Below are positions 14,706-24,221 of a DNA stretch of 41,843 nt, in pieces. Both the position numbers and the translations under genes were made by a program. This DNA is from a virus. Each line of letters starts with the position of its first letter. Within the stretch, counting starts at the first letter, position 1. The notes below the pieces were generated by a model, which had not been told where the DNA came from, searched no databases, and saw nothing but the letters and a program-made list of their open reading frames with translations. The stretch covers positions 1 through 41,843 of IMG/VR virus record IMGVR_UViG_3300021959_000103. One strand, given 5' to 3'.

Positions 14706-14898
14706 GCTAGAGGCAACTAACTTTGTTAAGACTAAGAGTGATAAGTTTGACACAGGGCTTAACAAAGAAGTACGCAGTCTAGACAGTTACATCTTAAACA
14801 CCTTACATGATTGTAGGGAAAGGGAGAGGGTAAGGGAGAAGATACTGGAAGCAAAGATGTGGGCTAGATTAGCAGCAGACAGACACGGAATAAAATAA
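14692..14898 (+). CDS. hypothetical basic protein, 68 aa
   Basis: This is the last gene of the + block, starting inside the end of the endonuclease gene. The protein is very charged and helical (CRERERVREKILEAKMWARLAADRHGIK). No family was recognised. Its stop codon abuts the hairpin terminator. Confidence 0.65.
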   Translation: MKKIELEATNFVKTKSDKFDTGLNKEVRSLDSYILNTLHDCRERERVREKILEAKMWARLAADRHGIK

Positions 14899-14925
14899 GG
14901 GGGCTTCTTAGCCCCCTCTCTCTTT
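14899..14925. terminator. bidirectional rho-independent terminator
   Basis: The arms GGGGGCT (14899-14905) and AGCCCCC (14910-14916) pair perfectly over 7 bp around a TCTT loop. TCTCTCTTTG follows on the + strand. On the - strand the hairpin is followed by TTATTTTATT. It lies between the last + gene and the last - gene (stop at 14928-14930), so it can end both convergent transcripts. Confidence 0.88.
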
Positions 14926-14927
14926 GT

Positions 14928-17900
14928 TTATAACTGACCTGCTTCGTCATAGGCATCTTTGAGATGCTCACTATAACTTATAAATAAATCTAGCTCAGCA
15001 AAAGAGTAGTCTTCTATAGCACCACTCACACCAAACTTTTCTTTCATTACTTTCTGAGCTTCGGATGTTATCTCTTTAGAGAACTTTGACTGTGCTTTAT
15101 ATGCAGCTCTTAGTTGCAGGTTTTCACCTGTAGTATAGCCATCATCTAACCTCTCACGTATCTGCTTCTTAGCACTACGTAGTACAGCCTTTAACATACC
15201 GCGTCTTTCAGGCAGGTCACCTTTCATAAACTTCTCTGTCTTTAAAAGTCTCTGTGTTGATCTCTCCAAAATAGGTGCTAACATACCGTTGAAAGCTTTA
15301 TCATAGGCAGGTAGTTTAGATCTTTCACTAGCAGTCCAGGCTTGCATCTCGGACATAGAGTATGCTTTCTCAGTAGCTGTACGACCCTGCTTTATAGTTA
15401 AACCAAAGATCTTAGCAAAGGGGTTAGCGTCATATATCTCACCCTCTCTTGCTGCTACTTTTAAATCTTCACCAGTAATAGTATCTGTCTTACCTATGAA
15501 TGCCTCAAGAATGTTATCAAAGTATTTTGTAGAAGTCTGAGTAAACAAACCTAAACCGTCAGCTTGTCTTACGTCTTTAGCTGTGTCTGTACCCATAGCA
15601 AAACCTACAATCTTATTGACAGCATCTAAAGGTCTAGTAGTACCTGCTAATAGATTACCAAAGGTTTTTTGGAAGGCATTAAACTGTGCACCACGTGCAC
15701 CTTCATCTTGGTTTATCAATACATCTAATAGATTGTTTAGATCATTACCAAACTGAGCGTCTTTTGCTAATTGTCCTACAGCAACTTGAGTACCTATCTC
15801 TTGTATAAGCTCTGGTGGTACTTTCTCGTCGTTACTTAGCATATTGACTATACGCCCAGCGGCAAGGAAGGCAGAGAAAGGGTAGGTGTTTTTAGCATCT
15901 ATAATCTTACCACCACCTACATTAATCTCATATACACCTAAGCCATCATCCCTACGTTCTTTATCATATTGAGAGGCAAGTATTAAACCAGCTATACCTA
16001 CAGTTGTACGAGCAGCTGCATCCATTTCTGAAACACCCATACCTTCATTTTTAAACATGCGTTTATACATAGGTTTAAGTAGCGTTTCAGGTGCAGAGAA
16101 AGGGCCCCATTGATAAGCGGTAGCAACAACGTTGTTAAAGAAGCGACCAAAGGGTAGTATAGTACCTAAGAAAGGTGTATTAGATACAGTCTCTACAAAC
16201 TTTGCTGCTGTTCTAATAAGCTCTGGTTGTTCTGTTGTAGTGTAATCTTTAGCAAACACAGACTTGAGAGTAGTATCTAGTGCACCTGATATAACCTCAT
16301 CATCAATAATTATATCATCAGATAGTAAGGCTTCTTTAAGAGTAACACCTCTCTTTAATCTGAGATATTTATCCATATCAGTCATAAACATTTGAGACTT
16401 AGTAAATGTATCTTGTATACGCACACCTGTTATCTGATTCATAGCTCTAGTAAAAGCTTCTACATTACGAAAGGATTTACTGTCAGGGTTCATACCATAA
16501 CGTTTAGCTGATGCATCTACACCACCTGCCATAGTTTCAAACAATACCTTTTGTGCATCTAAGTTGTCAGGGTCTTCAAGAAACTTCATGTATGCATCGC
16601 GTGTGGTATATGGGTCCATCAAGTTACGAATCTTTTGTACTTGTAGTGAGCTAAGAGCACGTGCTTGTCTAAAGGATTCCTGTGCAGCTTTACGATTTGT
16701 AACACTCTGTGCTACACCTAAGGTCATTAAAGCTGTTGAACTAAACAGATCAGCAACAGTTTGACCTACATAGTACTGGCTAAAACCAGCAACGTTTAAT
16801 GCTGTAGTAGCAGGTGAAGAAACAAGTAATCGTTTCCATACAGACTGACCATAACGTAATGGCTCAGCTGGCTTAGGTTCTTTAATCTTTGTACCATCAG
16901 GTAATGTAGTTTCTATATCACCTTCAGCTTTCTTAATAACCCCTGACTGTAACTTTATCTTTGTCTCAGCTGCTAATAAACCAGCGTTTAAAGTCTTACT
17001 AACCTGCGATGCTATCTGTAGAGTTTTACCAGCCTCACTAAAACGGTCAGCCATAAGATCTCCTAGTTTAACACGTGCACCAGTAAGGTTTCCAAAGCTA
17101 AATCCTGTATGCTTACCTATAGATACGTTAATATCTTTGAGTTCTTTTTGTGTAAGTGAGTTAGCTACGTTAGTCATAACGTCAGATATATGAACCTCTT
17201 TACCAACCTTGTACCCCTTAGATCTGAACACCCCAACAAGGCCACCTATCTCACCTGCTTTTAACTCATCGGGATCACCAAACATAATCTCTCTAATAAG
17301 TTGAGAGTCGTCTATAGTGCCTCTACCCTTCTTACCTCTAGCTACCTTAGCATTCCACTTATCTGCCGCTTTACGTATAGCTTTAGCCGCCTCAGGTGTG
17401 TCTGCTTTCTTTAGAATAGGAGCATATAAATCTATTGTATTCTGTGCTAACTTCTCTGTCTCTGTGCGTGTGTCTTCAAAGCCAGATTTACCAGCGCCTA
17501 GCTTACGTGCAACAAGCTGTGCACCACCTGCAACACCACCAAGGAGACCAGAAAAAGCACTCTGTGTTTTACTAAATGTTTCTTGCGCTCCTACGTCTAT
17601 CATAATATTTTGATTTGCAATATCTTGATAGACCGCAGCTGTAGCGTCCAACGCTGTAGTAGCATACAATGATTTAGTTGCGGCTGTCTTAAACAGATCC
17701 TGCTGTGCTTTTTTCATAGCATCTCTAGGCATAGTCTTCATAGCCTCTGTCTCAACAAGCTTAGAGACTTTATCATATACGCCTTTAGTTCTTGTCTTGG
17801 TCATACCTCTAGCCGCCGCACGTGCCGCCGCTTCTCTACCAGCTTTACGACCCGCATCTATAGCTGCTTGTTTTGTAGCACCTGATTGTAAGGCTTCTCT

Positions 17901-18437
17901 ACCAGCCCTGCGTACTGCCGCTTTGATAACTTGTTTACCACTTACTTGAGCACCACCAGCCGCAGCTCTACCTATACCACCAGTAAGTATACCTAAGTAG
18001 TTAGTAGGATCTGATGCCGCTGCAAACACGTAGTCGCCTACACCTTTTACTGCACCCATTAAACCATCATTAACAAAGACATTACCTAGCTGATCATATA
18101 TCTGATAAGCTTTACGCGCTGTTTCTTTTTGTCTCTTGTTTGCTTTAGTTACAAACCTAACTTCACCTGCAGTCATTACAGTATTAGAGTTAAAGTAACG
18201 CATGTGCTTTACGAAATCATCTACTACTTCTTCGTCAGACTTATCATTATAATCTACACCCATACGCTCAATCATATAGTCACGGATAGGTTGATTGTAC
18301 TTATAGTCTTGTCGTATATCGTCTACAGATAAAGTTTCTTCTGGATCAAACGATAGAGTTTCATACTCTCTTTTAGGAGAAGTGTCTGCACCACCATAAA
18401 GGTTTTTCATATATTCTTTTTGTTCAAAGTAATTCAT
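14928..18437 (-). CDS. large internal virion (ejection) protein, 1169 aa
   Basis: This is the last gene of the late block and the longest in the window. It is a mostly helical, Ala-, Lys- and Arg-rich protein with a very Ala-rich stretch near residues 155-210 (KAGREAAARAAARG) and no clear enzyme motif. Its size and its place beside other internal proteins match the large ejection proteins of podoviruses (T7 gp16 role), which pass into the cell with the DNA. That role is inferred from position and composition. Only two bases separate it from the 465-residue gene. Confidence 0.8.
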   Translation of the reverse strand: MNYFEQKEYMKNLYGGADTSPKREYETLSFDPEETLSVDDIRQDYKYNQPIRDYMIERMGVDYNDKSDEEVVDDFVKHMRYFNSNTVMTAGEVRFVTKANKRQKETARKAYQIYDQLGNVFVNDGLMGAVKGVGDYVFAAASDPTNYLGILTGGIGRAAAGGAQVSGKQVIKAAVRRAGREALQSGATKQAAIDAGRKAGREAAARAAARGMTKTRTKGVYDKVSKLVETEAMKTMPRDAMKKAQQDLFKTAATKSLYATTALDATAAVYQDIANQNIMIDVGAQETFSKTQSAFSGLLGGVAGGAQLVARKLGAGKSGFEDTRTETEKLAQNTIDLYAPILKKADTPEAAKAIRKAADKWNAKVARGKKGRGTIDDSQLIREIMFGDPDELKAGEIGGLVGVFRSKGYKVGKEVHISDVMTNVANSLTQKELKDINVSIGKHTGFSFGNLTGARVKLGDLMADRFSEAGKTLQIASQVSKTLNAGLLAAETKIKLQSGVIKKAEGDIETTLPDGTKIKEPKPAEPLRYGQSVWKRLLVSSPATTALNVAGFSQYYVGQTVADLFSSTALMTLGVAQSVTNRKAAQESFRQARALSSLQVQKIRNLMDPYTTRDAYMKFLEDPDNLDAQKVLFETMAGGVDASAKRYGMNPDSKSFRNVEAFTRAMNQITGVRIQDTFTKSQMFMTDMDKYLRLKRGVTLKEALLSDDIIIDDEVISGALDTTLKSVFAKDYTTTEQPELIRTAAKFVETVSNTPFLGTILPFGRFFNNVVATAYQWGPFSAPETLLKPMYKRMFKNEGMGVSEMDAAARTTVGIAGLILASQYDKERRDDGLGVYEINVGGGKIIDAKNTYPFSAFLAAGRIVNMLSNDEKVPPELIQEIGTQVAVGQLAKDAQFGNDLNNLLDVLINQDEGARGAQFNAFQKTFGNLLAGTTRPLDAVNKIVGFAMGTDTAKDVRQADGLGLFTQTSTKYFDNILEAFIGKTDTITGEDLKVAAREGEIYDANPFAKIFGLTIKQGRTATEKAYSMSEMQAWTASERSKLPAYDKAFNGMLAPILERSTQRLLKTEKFMKGDLPERRGMLKAVLRSAKKQIRERLDDGYTTGENLQLRAAYKAQSKFSKEITSEAQKVMKEKFGVSGAIEDYSFAELDLFISYSEHLKDAYDEAGQL

Positions 18438-18439
18438 AC

Positions 18440-19837
18440 TTAGTCACCTTTAAGTTTCTTAGGAGTACCATCTACGTTGTGGGTTTTCTTATATTTTCTA
18501 TCCCACGCTTGTTGTGCGTTCTTTTCTTGATCCTTTTGTGAATATTTATTCTTAACCATGACTGTTGCTTCTTTGTCTGTAGGTCTCGGCTCAACTATAA
18601 TAGGAGTACCATCTGCGTTGTAACGAGCACCATACTGTCTATCCCAGCGTCTAGCATCTGCATTCCCAAAGTCTCCAGTTTCCTCAGTTCCACCTGGCCT
18701 GTGCTTCTCTGGCGGTAAAGACTCTGCAGTAGGTTGTACTACAGTAGTTTCTGTGTACGGTAATTCTTTCATCTTAGCTTCTTCAGTAGCTGAGTCTTTA
18801 ACCTCATCAGTAACTGCATCAGCATCAGCTTCATCTTTCTTTGGATCTAACCCATAATCACCTTTGAGTATATCCAGATAACCCTTACCCATAATGTTTT
18901 CAATCTGATCCGTAGCTATCTGCTGATTAAAGAAGCCGCCAACAGCACCATATTGTCTTACATAGATCTTTATGTACTTTTGAACTTCGTCCCTAGCATA
19001 CAGTTGTATAGCATTCCTTCTTACATCAGCTATTTGTGCATCGGTTATATAGCTTATTTCTTCACCTTCAGGTCTATTATCAATTAACCTCTTTTGTGCC
19101 TCAGCCGCTTTGGCTAGTGCTTCCTTAGAATCTTTTGCATCATCGTACATCTCACTTATATCTTTAGCAAAAGTAAAAGCTTCTGTCTTACTAAAAGTTT
19201 TTATATCAGAGAATGACATTACAGCATTAGGTATAAGAGAATTAAACTCAGCTAAACGAGAAGCGGCATTTATATCTGCAACAGACATACCATCACCAGC
19301 ATCTCTTTTACCTAGTTCTTCTCTCGTTCTATCCATAGCACCGAAGCCAAACAATCTACCAACGATACTAGTGTCGTCTTTAAACTTAGCAGCTTTTGCA
19401 GTTGCACCATATGTCTCTTTAGCAAACTGCTCTAGTGGCATGTCAATATACTTTGTATCAATGTCAGGTATATTAGGCATATTAATAATAGCTTCAACAT
19501 CGTTAATAGATAGTTTTTCACCTGCGGATAGACCTGCGTTAGCGTGTGCCTTAGCAAGTTTATTTCTAAGCTCACTTACACCTGTCATACCAGAAGCCAT
19601 AGCAGTACGTATAATACCTTTAGACCTAGCACCTTCTGGTAAATACTGGAGAGCTTCTCTACCTAAAGATACAGCTGCACTGGCTCTAGCAGTACGTGTA
19701 CTTATTAGTGCTCTGTTACGCTCACTAGCCTCTATCTGTTCCTGCTTAAAGGCTTCAGCTTCCTCACGCATATCAACCATATTATCTGTTACTTGGTTGA
19801 GAAAACCTGCTGCAAACTCTTTCTTATTAAACGCCAT
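18440..19837 (-). CDS. probable internal virion protein, 465 aa
   Basis: The N-terminal half is helical and charged (DMREEAEAFKQEQIEASERNR). The C-terminal part is low-complexity and polar with a short duplicated element: RRWDRQYGARYNADGTP and QAWDRKYKKTHNVDGTP. No catalytic motif was seen. Its location between the 185-residue gene and the large ejection protein suggests a virion component. The repeat of about 48 residues may be a binding element. Confidence 0.75.
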   Translation of the reverse strand: MAFNKKEFAAGFLNQVTDNMVDMREEAEAFKQEQIEASERNRALISTRTARASAAVSLGREALQYLPEGARSKGIIRTAMASGMTGVSELRNKLAKAHANAGLSAGEKLSINDVEAIINMPNIPDIDTKYIDMPLEQFAKETYGATAKAAKFKDDTSIVGRLFGFGAMDRTREELGKRDAGDGMSVADINAASRLAEFNSLIPNAVMSFSDIKTFSKTEAFTFAKDISEMYDDAKDSKEALAKAAEAQKRLIDNRPEGEEISYITDAQIADVRRNAIQLYARDEVQKYIKIYVRQYGAVGGFFNQQIATDQIENIMGKGYLDILKGDYGLDPKKDEADADAVTDEVKDSATEEAKMKELPYTETTVVQPTAESLPPEKHRPGGTEETGDFGNADARRWDRQYGARYNADGTPIIVEPRPTDKEATVMVKNKYSQKDQEKNAQQAWDRKYKKTHNVDGTPKKLKGD

Positions 19838-19843
19838 TGTATA

Positions 19844-20401
19844 TTAACCCTTTGCCATCAAGCCCATAGGCTTTTGTTCTTGTGTCATTTCTTCTTCTTG
19901 TGGCATCTCTTCCTCCGCAGGTTCTCCCTCCTGCGTTTCAACCATAGATTCAACCATCTGTTGCCCTTCATCTGGTGTATCTGTACCTTCTTTATCTAAC
20001 ATACTGTTAGCAATCATAAGGAAGCGTTGCATCTCTGCATCTTCTGCTTTCTTCTGTGGGTTATCATTAGTATCTTTAACATCAATACCCATATCTTCAA
20101 GCGAGGCTTTTATGTATGCGTGTATAACAGGTGCTACAACAACCCCTGCATCTATTGAGTGTAGCCCTCGCATAACTCCCTGCATATATGTAGTCTCTAC
20201 AATAGGAGCTAAGGATGCACCAGCTTGTATCATAGATCCAAAGTCTTGTAACACCTCTTCATTGTCTAGTCTATCAATGTAGTATTTAGCTACTTCGTTA
20301 ACGTCTGACATTTGCGCTGGTTGTTCCCAAGGGTTATTACGCGGTTCACCTGTGAGTGACTCACCAGGAATTGGTCTATCAAATGGTCCTGCTATTGGCA
20401 T
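19844..20401 (-). CDS. conserved marine podovirus protein, 185 aa
   Basis: The N-terminus MPIAGPFDRPIPGESLTG, followed by a segment with MRGLHSIDAGVVVAPVIHAYIK, resembles a protein I have seen in T7-like cyanophages and other marine podoviruses near structural genes, with no proven role. The last 50 residues are acidic and Gln/Glu/Met-rich. It lies between holin-like and internal virion genes. Confidence 0.75.
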   Translation of the reverse strand: MPIAGPFDRPIPGESLTGEPRNNPWEQPAQMSDVNEVAKYYIDRLDNEEVLQDFGSMIQAGASLAPIVETTYMQGVMRGLHSIDAGVVVAPVIHAYIKASLEDMGIDVKDTNDNPQKKAEDAEMQRFLMIANSMLDKEGTDTPDEGQQMVESMVETQEGEPAEEEMPQEEEMTQEQKPMGLMAKG

Positions 20402-20410
20402 ATTATTATC

Positions 20411-20833
20411 CTATTTGGTAAAGCCAGCGCCAAAGTATAGGCCGACTATTGCTGAAACTATGTGTGTGTCTAGTGGGGTTATAACAAAGCCACGAGCTGC
20501 TTTCCAATGTATAGCATCTGGTGCACCTAGTAGCCAGTTGATGAAGCCACCTTGTACTTCTGTATAACCAACGATTACACTTACGTCAGGATACCATACT
20601 GCTACTAGCTTTGGCAACACAATAATAGAGAAGACTGCAGATAAAGCTATGATCCTACGTGTCCATGCAAAGTGCTTATCTGTCTTGCCATGCTCTCTTG
20701 CATCGCTGACTGCCCCTACTAGGGCTTTCTGATGTTCTGCTTTATTCTTATTGCTTTGCCCCCACATGGACATAACTCCACCTAAGACAGTGGAGAAAAG
20801 CATTGTTATTAATTCTAAGGGAAGTCCAAACAT
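20411..20833 (-). CDS. putative holin, three membrane spans, 140 aa
   Basis: Three hydrophobic segments are visible: residues about 3-25 (LPLELITMLFSTVLGGVMSM), 60-80 (RIIALSAVFSIIVLPKLVAVW) and 115-137. A basic and polar loop lies between the first two. The plan matches the 3-TM holins found with gene-transfer-agent and phage lysis genes. Next to it is the LysM/transglycosylase-like gene, with which it shares a TAATG overlap, so lysis is the likely role. It is not proven. Confidence 0.7.
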   Translation of the reverse strand: MFGLPLELITMLFSTVLGGVMSMWGQSNKNKAEHQKALVGAVSDAREHGKTDKHFAWTRRIIALSAVFSIIVLPKLVAVWYPDVSVIVGYTEVQGGFINWLLGAPDAIHWKAARGFVITPLDTHIVSAIVGLYFGAGFTK

Positions 20834-22074
20834 TATGGGAACTCAAACGTTGTTGTATTATCGGATGGTGATTTGTTTAACTGAGATTGGCTTGCTCTAA
20901 ACGCTCTTATTCTAGCCTTCCTCTGCTTCTTAGGGCCACTCCACCAATGATCAGCCCATACATCCTCTATAGATTCTTTACCTGACAGGACTTTACCTAT
21001 ATCTATATCTTTGTGCTGTAACATATCGTACACAGCTAAGGCCATTTGTTGATCCGCTGACAGAGAAACTACCTGACTTGGTAAATCTTTAGATAAATCT
21101 ATATTATCAATCCACTCAGGTACATCTTGACTTAGATCTTTATACTGCCGCCTAGCTCTTATAACTGAGGATTTAAAACGAGCAGGTTCATACTGCATAA
21201 CACCTCTACCAGGACCTCCACCATACTGAGCTAATGTAGGGTCCATTGTGCCAGCAGATTCATGGTAAGCCACAGGCTTAATAACCTTATTGAGTATATC
21301 TTCAGGCTTTGCATTCTTTATATTAGCTGCTATAGCTAAAGCATTTTCTAAACTGTCATCTGTAGGATTTTTTTGTAATGTAGCCTCTGCCATTTTAGTA
21401 TCTTCAACAGTAGGTTCTACCTGAGGTTTAGACATGAGACCTACCTGACCGCCTTTTAGTGTAGAAGTATCCTCTTGATCTACAACAGGTGTCTCTTCTG
21501 TACTTGGTATGTTTATTTTCTGCCCAGGAAAAATCAAATCAGGGTCATCTATCTGTGGATTAGCATCTATCAACTCTTTTAAAGATACATCTTTATCCTT
21601 AGCTATAGCTGTTAGTGTATCTCCAGCCTTAACCTCAACATCATCTACTTCACCTGTATATACTTCTGGCACAGCCATACGAGCCATGTCAGCTGCGATA
21701 GCATCTTCAATATCAACACCACGCAAGTAATCTTCTAGTTCTGTCTGCATCTCTTGCATGTTCTTTTGATCATACAAGTTCATAGGAGTTATTCTAGTTT
21801 CACTATTTTTAGCTAACCTAGCACCAGCATCAGCCAAAGAAGCAGCAGTAGAACTGTACAAGGCAGTTACTGGTGTTAACCTTTTGTCTGAATTGTCATT
21901 GTTATCATTACTAGAATACGTAGGCTTTGGTGCAGAGAAGACTGCAGAACTACCTTTTTTATCTGCTGTACTAGGACGTGAGCCTAGACCTGAGGGTCTC
22001 AGCTTAGGTGTTGGAGTACTACTGGGATTGTAGAAACTCGATACAGCGTTTGGATCATAACCTGGTTCTGGCAT
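20833..22074 (-). CDS. LysM plus lytic transglycosylase-like protein, 413 aa
   Basis: I place the start at ATG 22074, one base after the preceding gene's stop, rather than at 22281, which would overlap by 206 bases. A Pro/Ser-rich N-terminal region is followed by a LysM domain at residues 147-191 (VKAGDTLTAIAKDKDVSLKE...FPGQKINIPS), which binds peptidoglycan. A lysozyme-like domain with probable catalytic Glu272 (AYHESAGTMDP, GRGVMQYEP) comes next. It would cut peptidoglycan at entry or lysis. Its neighbours are internal virion and holin-like genes. Confidence 0.78.
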   Translation of the reverse strand: MPEPGYDPNAVSSFYNPSSTPTPKLRPSGLGSRPSTADKKGSSAVFSAPKPTYSSNDNNDNSDKRLTPVTALYSSTAASLADAGARLAKNSETRITPMNLYDQKNMQEMQTELEDYLRGVDIEDAIAADMARMAVPEVYTGEVDDVEVKAGDTLTAIAKDKDVSLKELIDANPQIDDPDLIFPGQKINIPSTEETPVVDQEDTSTLKGGQVGLMSKPQVEPTVEDTKMAEATLQKNPTDDSLENALAIAANIKNAKPEDILNKVIKPVAYHESAGTMDPTLAQYGGGPGRGVMQYEPARFKSSVIRARRQYKDLSQDVPEWIDNIDLSKDLPSQVVSLSADQQMALAVYDMLQHKDIDIGKVLSGKESIEDVWADHWWSGPKKQRKARIRAFRASQSQLNKSPSDNTTTFEFP

Positions 22075-22075
22075 A

Positions 22076-23962
22076 TTATAACTTTCCGAATAATAGTTTT
22101 GCTGCGTTAGTGGCGATCTCTCCAAGGAACTTTCCTGATGCCGCTGATAGGCCACTAGAGTCAGTGTTGCCCCCAGCAGAAGCACGTGCCTCAGCTTGAA
22201 TCTTAGCAATGGCAATGTTAGCATCCCTTTCAGCAGCGTTTTCACCTGACTGCCAAGCCCAAGCAAGAACGTCACGTTCACGTTGAACCATATTATTATA
22301 TGCAGTCATAGTTAAGTTGTTAGCGGCAAGAGCCGCGTCACGATTAGCTTGGTTGTCAGCTGCGTTTTCAGCTGTTGTTATAGACTGCGCCCACTGAGCG
22401 TTAGCCTGTGCTACAACTAGATGGTTAGTAGCGTTGAACTGATCACGTGCATTCTCTTGATCTGTGTTAAATCTAGATAAAGCATTAGCTTCACCAGCGT
22501 TGAAACGAGACATAGCATTCTTTTGCTCAGAGTTAAACTGTGATACCTGCGTAGCAAGTGTAGCAAAGAATTGATTAGTCTGATTTTCAGATGAAGCGTT
22601 AAACTGTTTAGCTGCATTCTCTTGTGCTGTATCAGACAGAATAGTATTAACACGCTCTTGAGCTTTGAACATGTTTGTCTGTTGCTCATTGCTTAGGTTA
22701 GTCATATCCATCTGTAAGAAAGCTTGAGCATTCTGTAGCTGTGCTTGCTGTCTATTGTTTAGATTAGCCATATCCATCTGAGACATAGCCGCTGCATCAG
22801 CCATAACCTTAGCTTGACGATTACTTAGATTAGCTAGGTTCATAGTCTGAGCCATCTTAGCATTCTCAAGAGCTACCTGCTGTTGTGCTGTAAAGTTCAT
22901 GTTAGCTATCTCAGATACCTTAGCCGCGTTCTGAACCTTAGCTTGGAAGTCTTGAGTAAATTCCATGTTGAGGAAGCCAGCACGTTGACGTGCAGATTCC
23001 ATAGCAACCTCTTGTTTGTTAGATGCATCCATCTGTGCTATAGGTAACGCAGATTCCATAGCCGCTTGTACGATAGCCATACCCGCCATAGATGAAGCAG
23101 ATAAACCTCTAGCTGCCATCCTTGCGGTAGCACCTCTCATAGCTCCTGCCGCCCATGCTGGTGTAGAGCCACCCTCAAAGTCTGCCATTAGGGAAGACAT
23201 CTCGTCCTGAACACTAGCCGCTTCTAGCTTCTCTGTCCCATATATGTCTTGTACTTTTTGTTGATCTACAGATGAACCATCAATAGTCTCGCCTGTCTCA
23301 AGTACACGTGTAGGAGCATTTTCTACTTTAGCTGCCTCACCCTGAGCCGCCTCTAACTTTAGCTGTGCTAACTTTGTAGGATCTCCTGTAGCTGCTGTCA
23401 TAGTAGCTTCGTCACTTACAGTACCTGTAGCTGCGGTAACACCTGCAAGTGCTTTATCTACAGCTGGAGCCGCAGTAGCTGAATCTATAGTAGATACGGG
23501 TGTGGTTGGTGAAGCTACTGCTTCTGGTGCTTGTTCAGCTGTTACATTTGTAGCTGTATTAGCGTCACCTAGTTGACCTGTACCTGTAGCAATCTCTGTA
23601 CCCGTACCAGTATTAGCTACTGTATCGGCTTTGATAGTTAGCTTACGAGGGTCTGTTGTTATAGCAGAAGTCATAGTACTTGCGCCACTATTAACTACAG
23701 TACCTTCATCTGTAGTAGTTTCATCTGTAGTAGTTTCTTCTTCCTCTGTAGTAGTACCACCTTCAGCCATCATCTTAACAGGATTACCTTCTATGGTTCT
23801 CCTAGCCGCTAGTGTGAACTTACCCATTCTAGCCGCCGCCGCAGGGTTGGATGATAGAAAGAGGTTAATAGATTTTTGATCCGTAGGGCCGTTATATCCC
23901 AGCGCTGGTAAAACCTTATTCTTTAATGTTTCAGGCTTAAACCCTACAAACTTTTTTGCCAT
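22076..23962 (-). CDS. internal virion protein with helical repeats, 628 aa
   Basis: The N-terminus (MAKKFVGFKPETLK) leads into a Thr/Ala/Glu-rich low-complexity part (about 65-240). From about 290 there is a long helical region of recurring short units such as QMDMANLNNRQQAQLQNAQ, and SRFNAGEANALSRFNTDQEN, with Asn/Gln/Ala at regular spacing. No enzyme motif is seen. It is probably an ejected internal protein or a coiled-coil part of the tail core. That is inferred from composition and neighbours. Confidence 0.78.
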   Translation of the reverse strand: MAKKFVGFKPETLKNKVLPALGYNGPTDQKSINLFLSSNPAAAARMGKFTLAARRTIEGNPVKMMAEGGTTTEEEETTTDETTTDEGTVVNSGASTMTSAITTDPRKLTIKADTVANTGTGTEIATGTGQLGDANTATNVTAEQAPEAVASPTTPVSTIDSATAAPAVDKALAGVTAATGTVSDEATMTAATGDPTKLAQLKLEAAQGEAAKVENAPTRVLETGETIDGSSVDQQKVQDIYGTEKLEAASVQDEMSSLMADFEGGSTPAWAAGAMRGATARMAARGLSASSMAGMAIVQAAMESALPIAQMDASNKQEVAMESARQRAGFLNMEFTQDFQAKVQNAAKVSEIANMNFTAQQQVALENAKMAQTMNLANLSNRQAKVMADAAAMSQMDMANLNNRQQAQLQNAQAFLQMDMTNLSNEQQTNMFKAQERVNTILSDTAQENAAKQFNASSENQTNQFFATLATQVSQFNSEQKNAMSRFNAGEANALSRFNTDQENARDQFNATNHLVVAQANAQWAQSITTAENAADNQANRDAALAANNLTMTAYNNMVQRERDVLAWAWQSGENAAERDANIAIAKIQAEARASAGGNTDSSGLSAASGKFLGEIATNAAKLLFGKL

Positions 23963-23963
23963 G

Positions 23964-24221
23964 TTATTTATTCCCTAACTGCATCCACACTGCACCAGCG
24001 ATGAATGTTAAAATAGCGATTGTTGTTACCTTGACGAATGTAGACCATATACCTCTACGTGTATCGCGCCATACGTCAAGTAGATCTCTCATATCATTTA
24101 TATCTTTAGCAGCTGTAGCATCGTGTAGGCCAATAGAGGACAGAGCTTGTTTAGCTCCACGCTTAGCTGAACGGTCTAGCATAGATTCTAACTCATCTGG
24201 TGTCAAGTTAATGTCAGCCAT
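23964..24221 (-). CDS. DUF6127-like small membrane protein, 85 aa
   Basis: The pattern 'AKRGAKQALSSIGLHD.TAAKDINDMRDLLDVWRDTRR' followed by one C-terminal membrane span (about 60-82) matches the small phage family DUF6127 as I recall it. Such proteins sit near lysis and structural genes, so a holin-accessory role is possible but unproven. It overlaps its neighbours at TAATG and is one base from the internal virion gene. Confidence 0.75.
   Translation of the reverse strand: MADINLTPDELESMLDRSAKRGAKQALSSIGLHDATAAKDINDMRDLLDVWRDTRRGIWSTFVKVTTIAILTFIAGAVWMQLGNK

Noticed and set aside
19110-19847. 245-codon frame on the + strand opposite the 465-residue gene
   Set aside because: It is antisense to a well-supported late gene that has tight junctions with its neighbours; it has no ribosome site or known motif.
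19793-19999. Cys/Phe/Leu-rich 68-codon frame on the + strand
   Set aside because: It is antisense to the acidic Gln/Glu-rich tail of the 185-residue late protein, whose reverse complement naturally reads as Leu/Phe codons.
22076-22281. N-terminal extension of the LysM protein to 22281
   Set aside because: It would overlap the previous gene by 206 bases; the ATG at 22074, one base after that stop, is the natural start.
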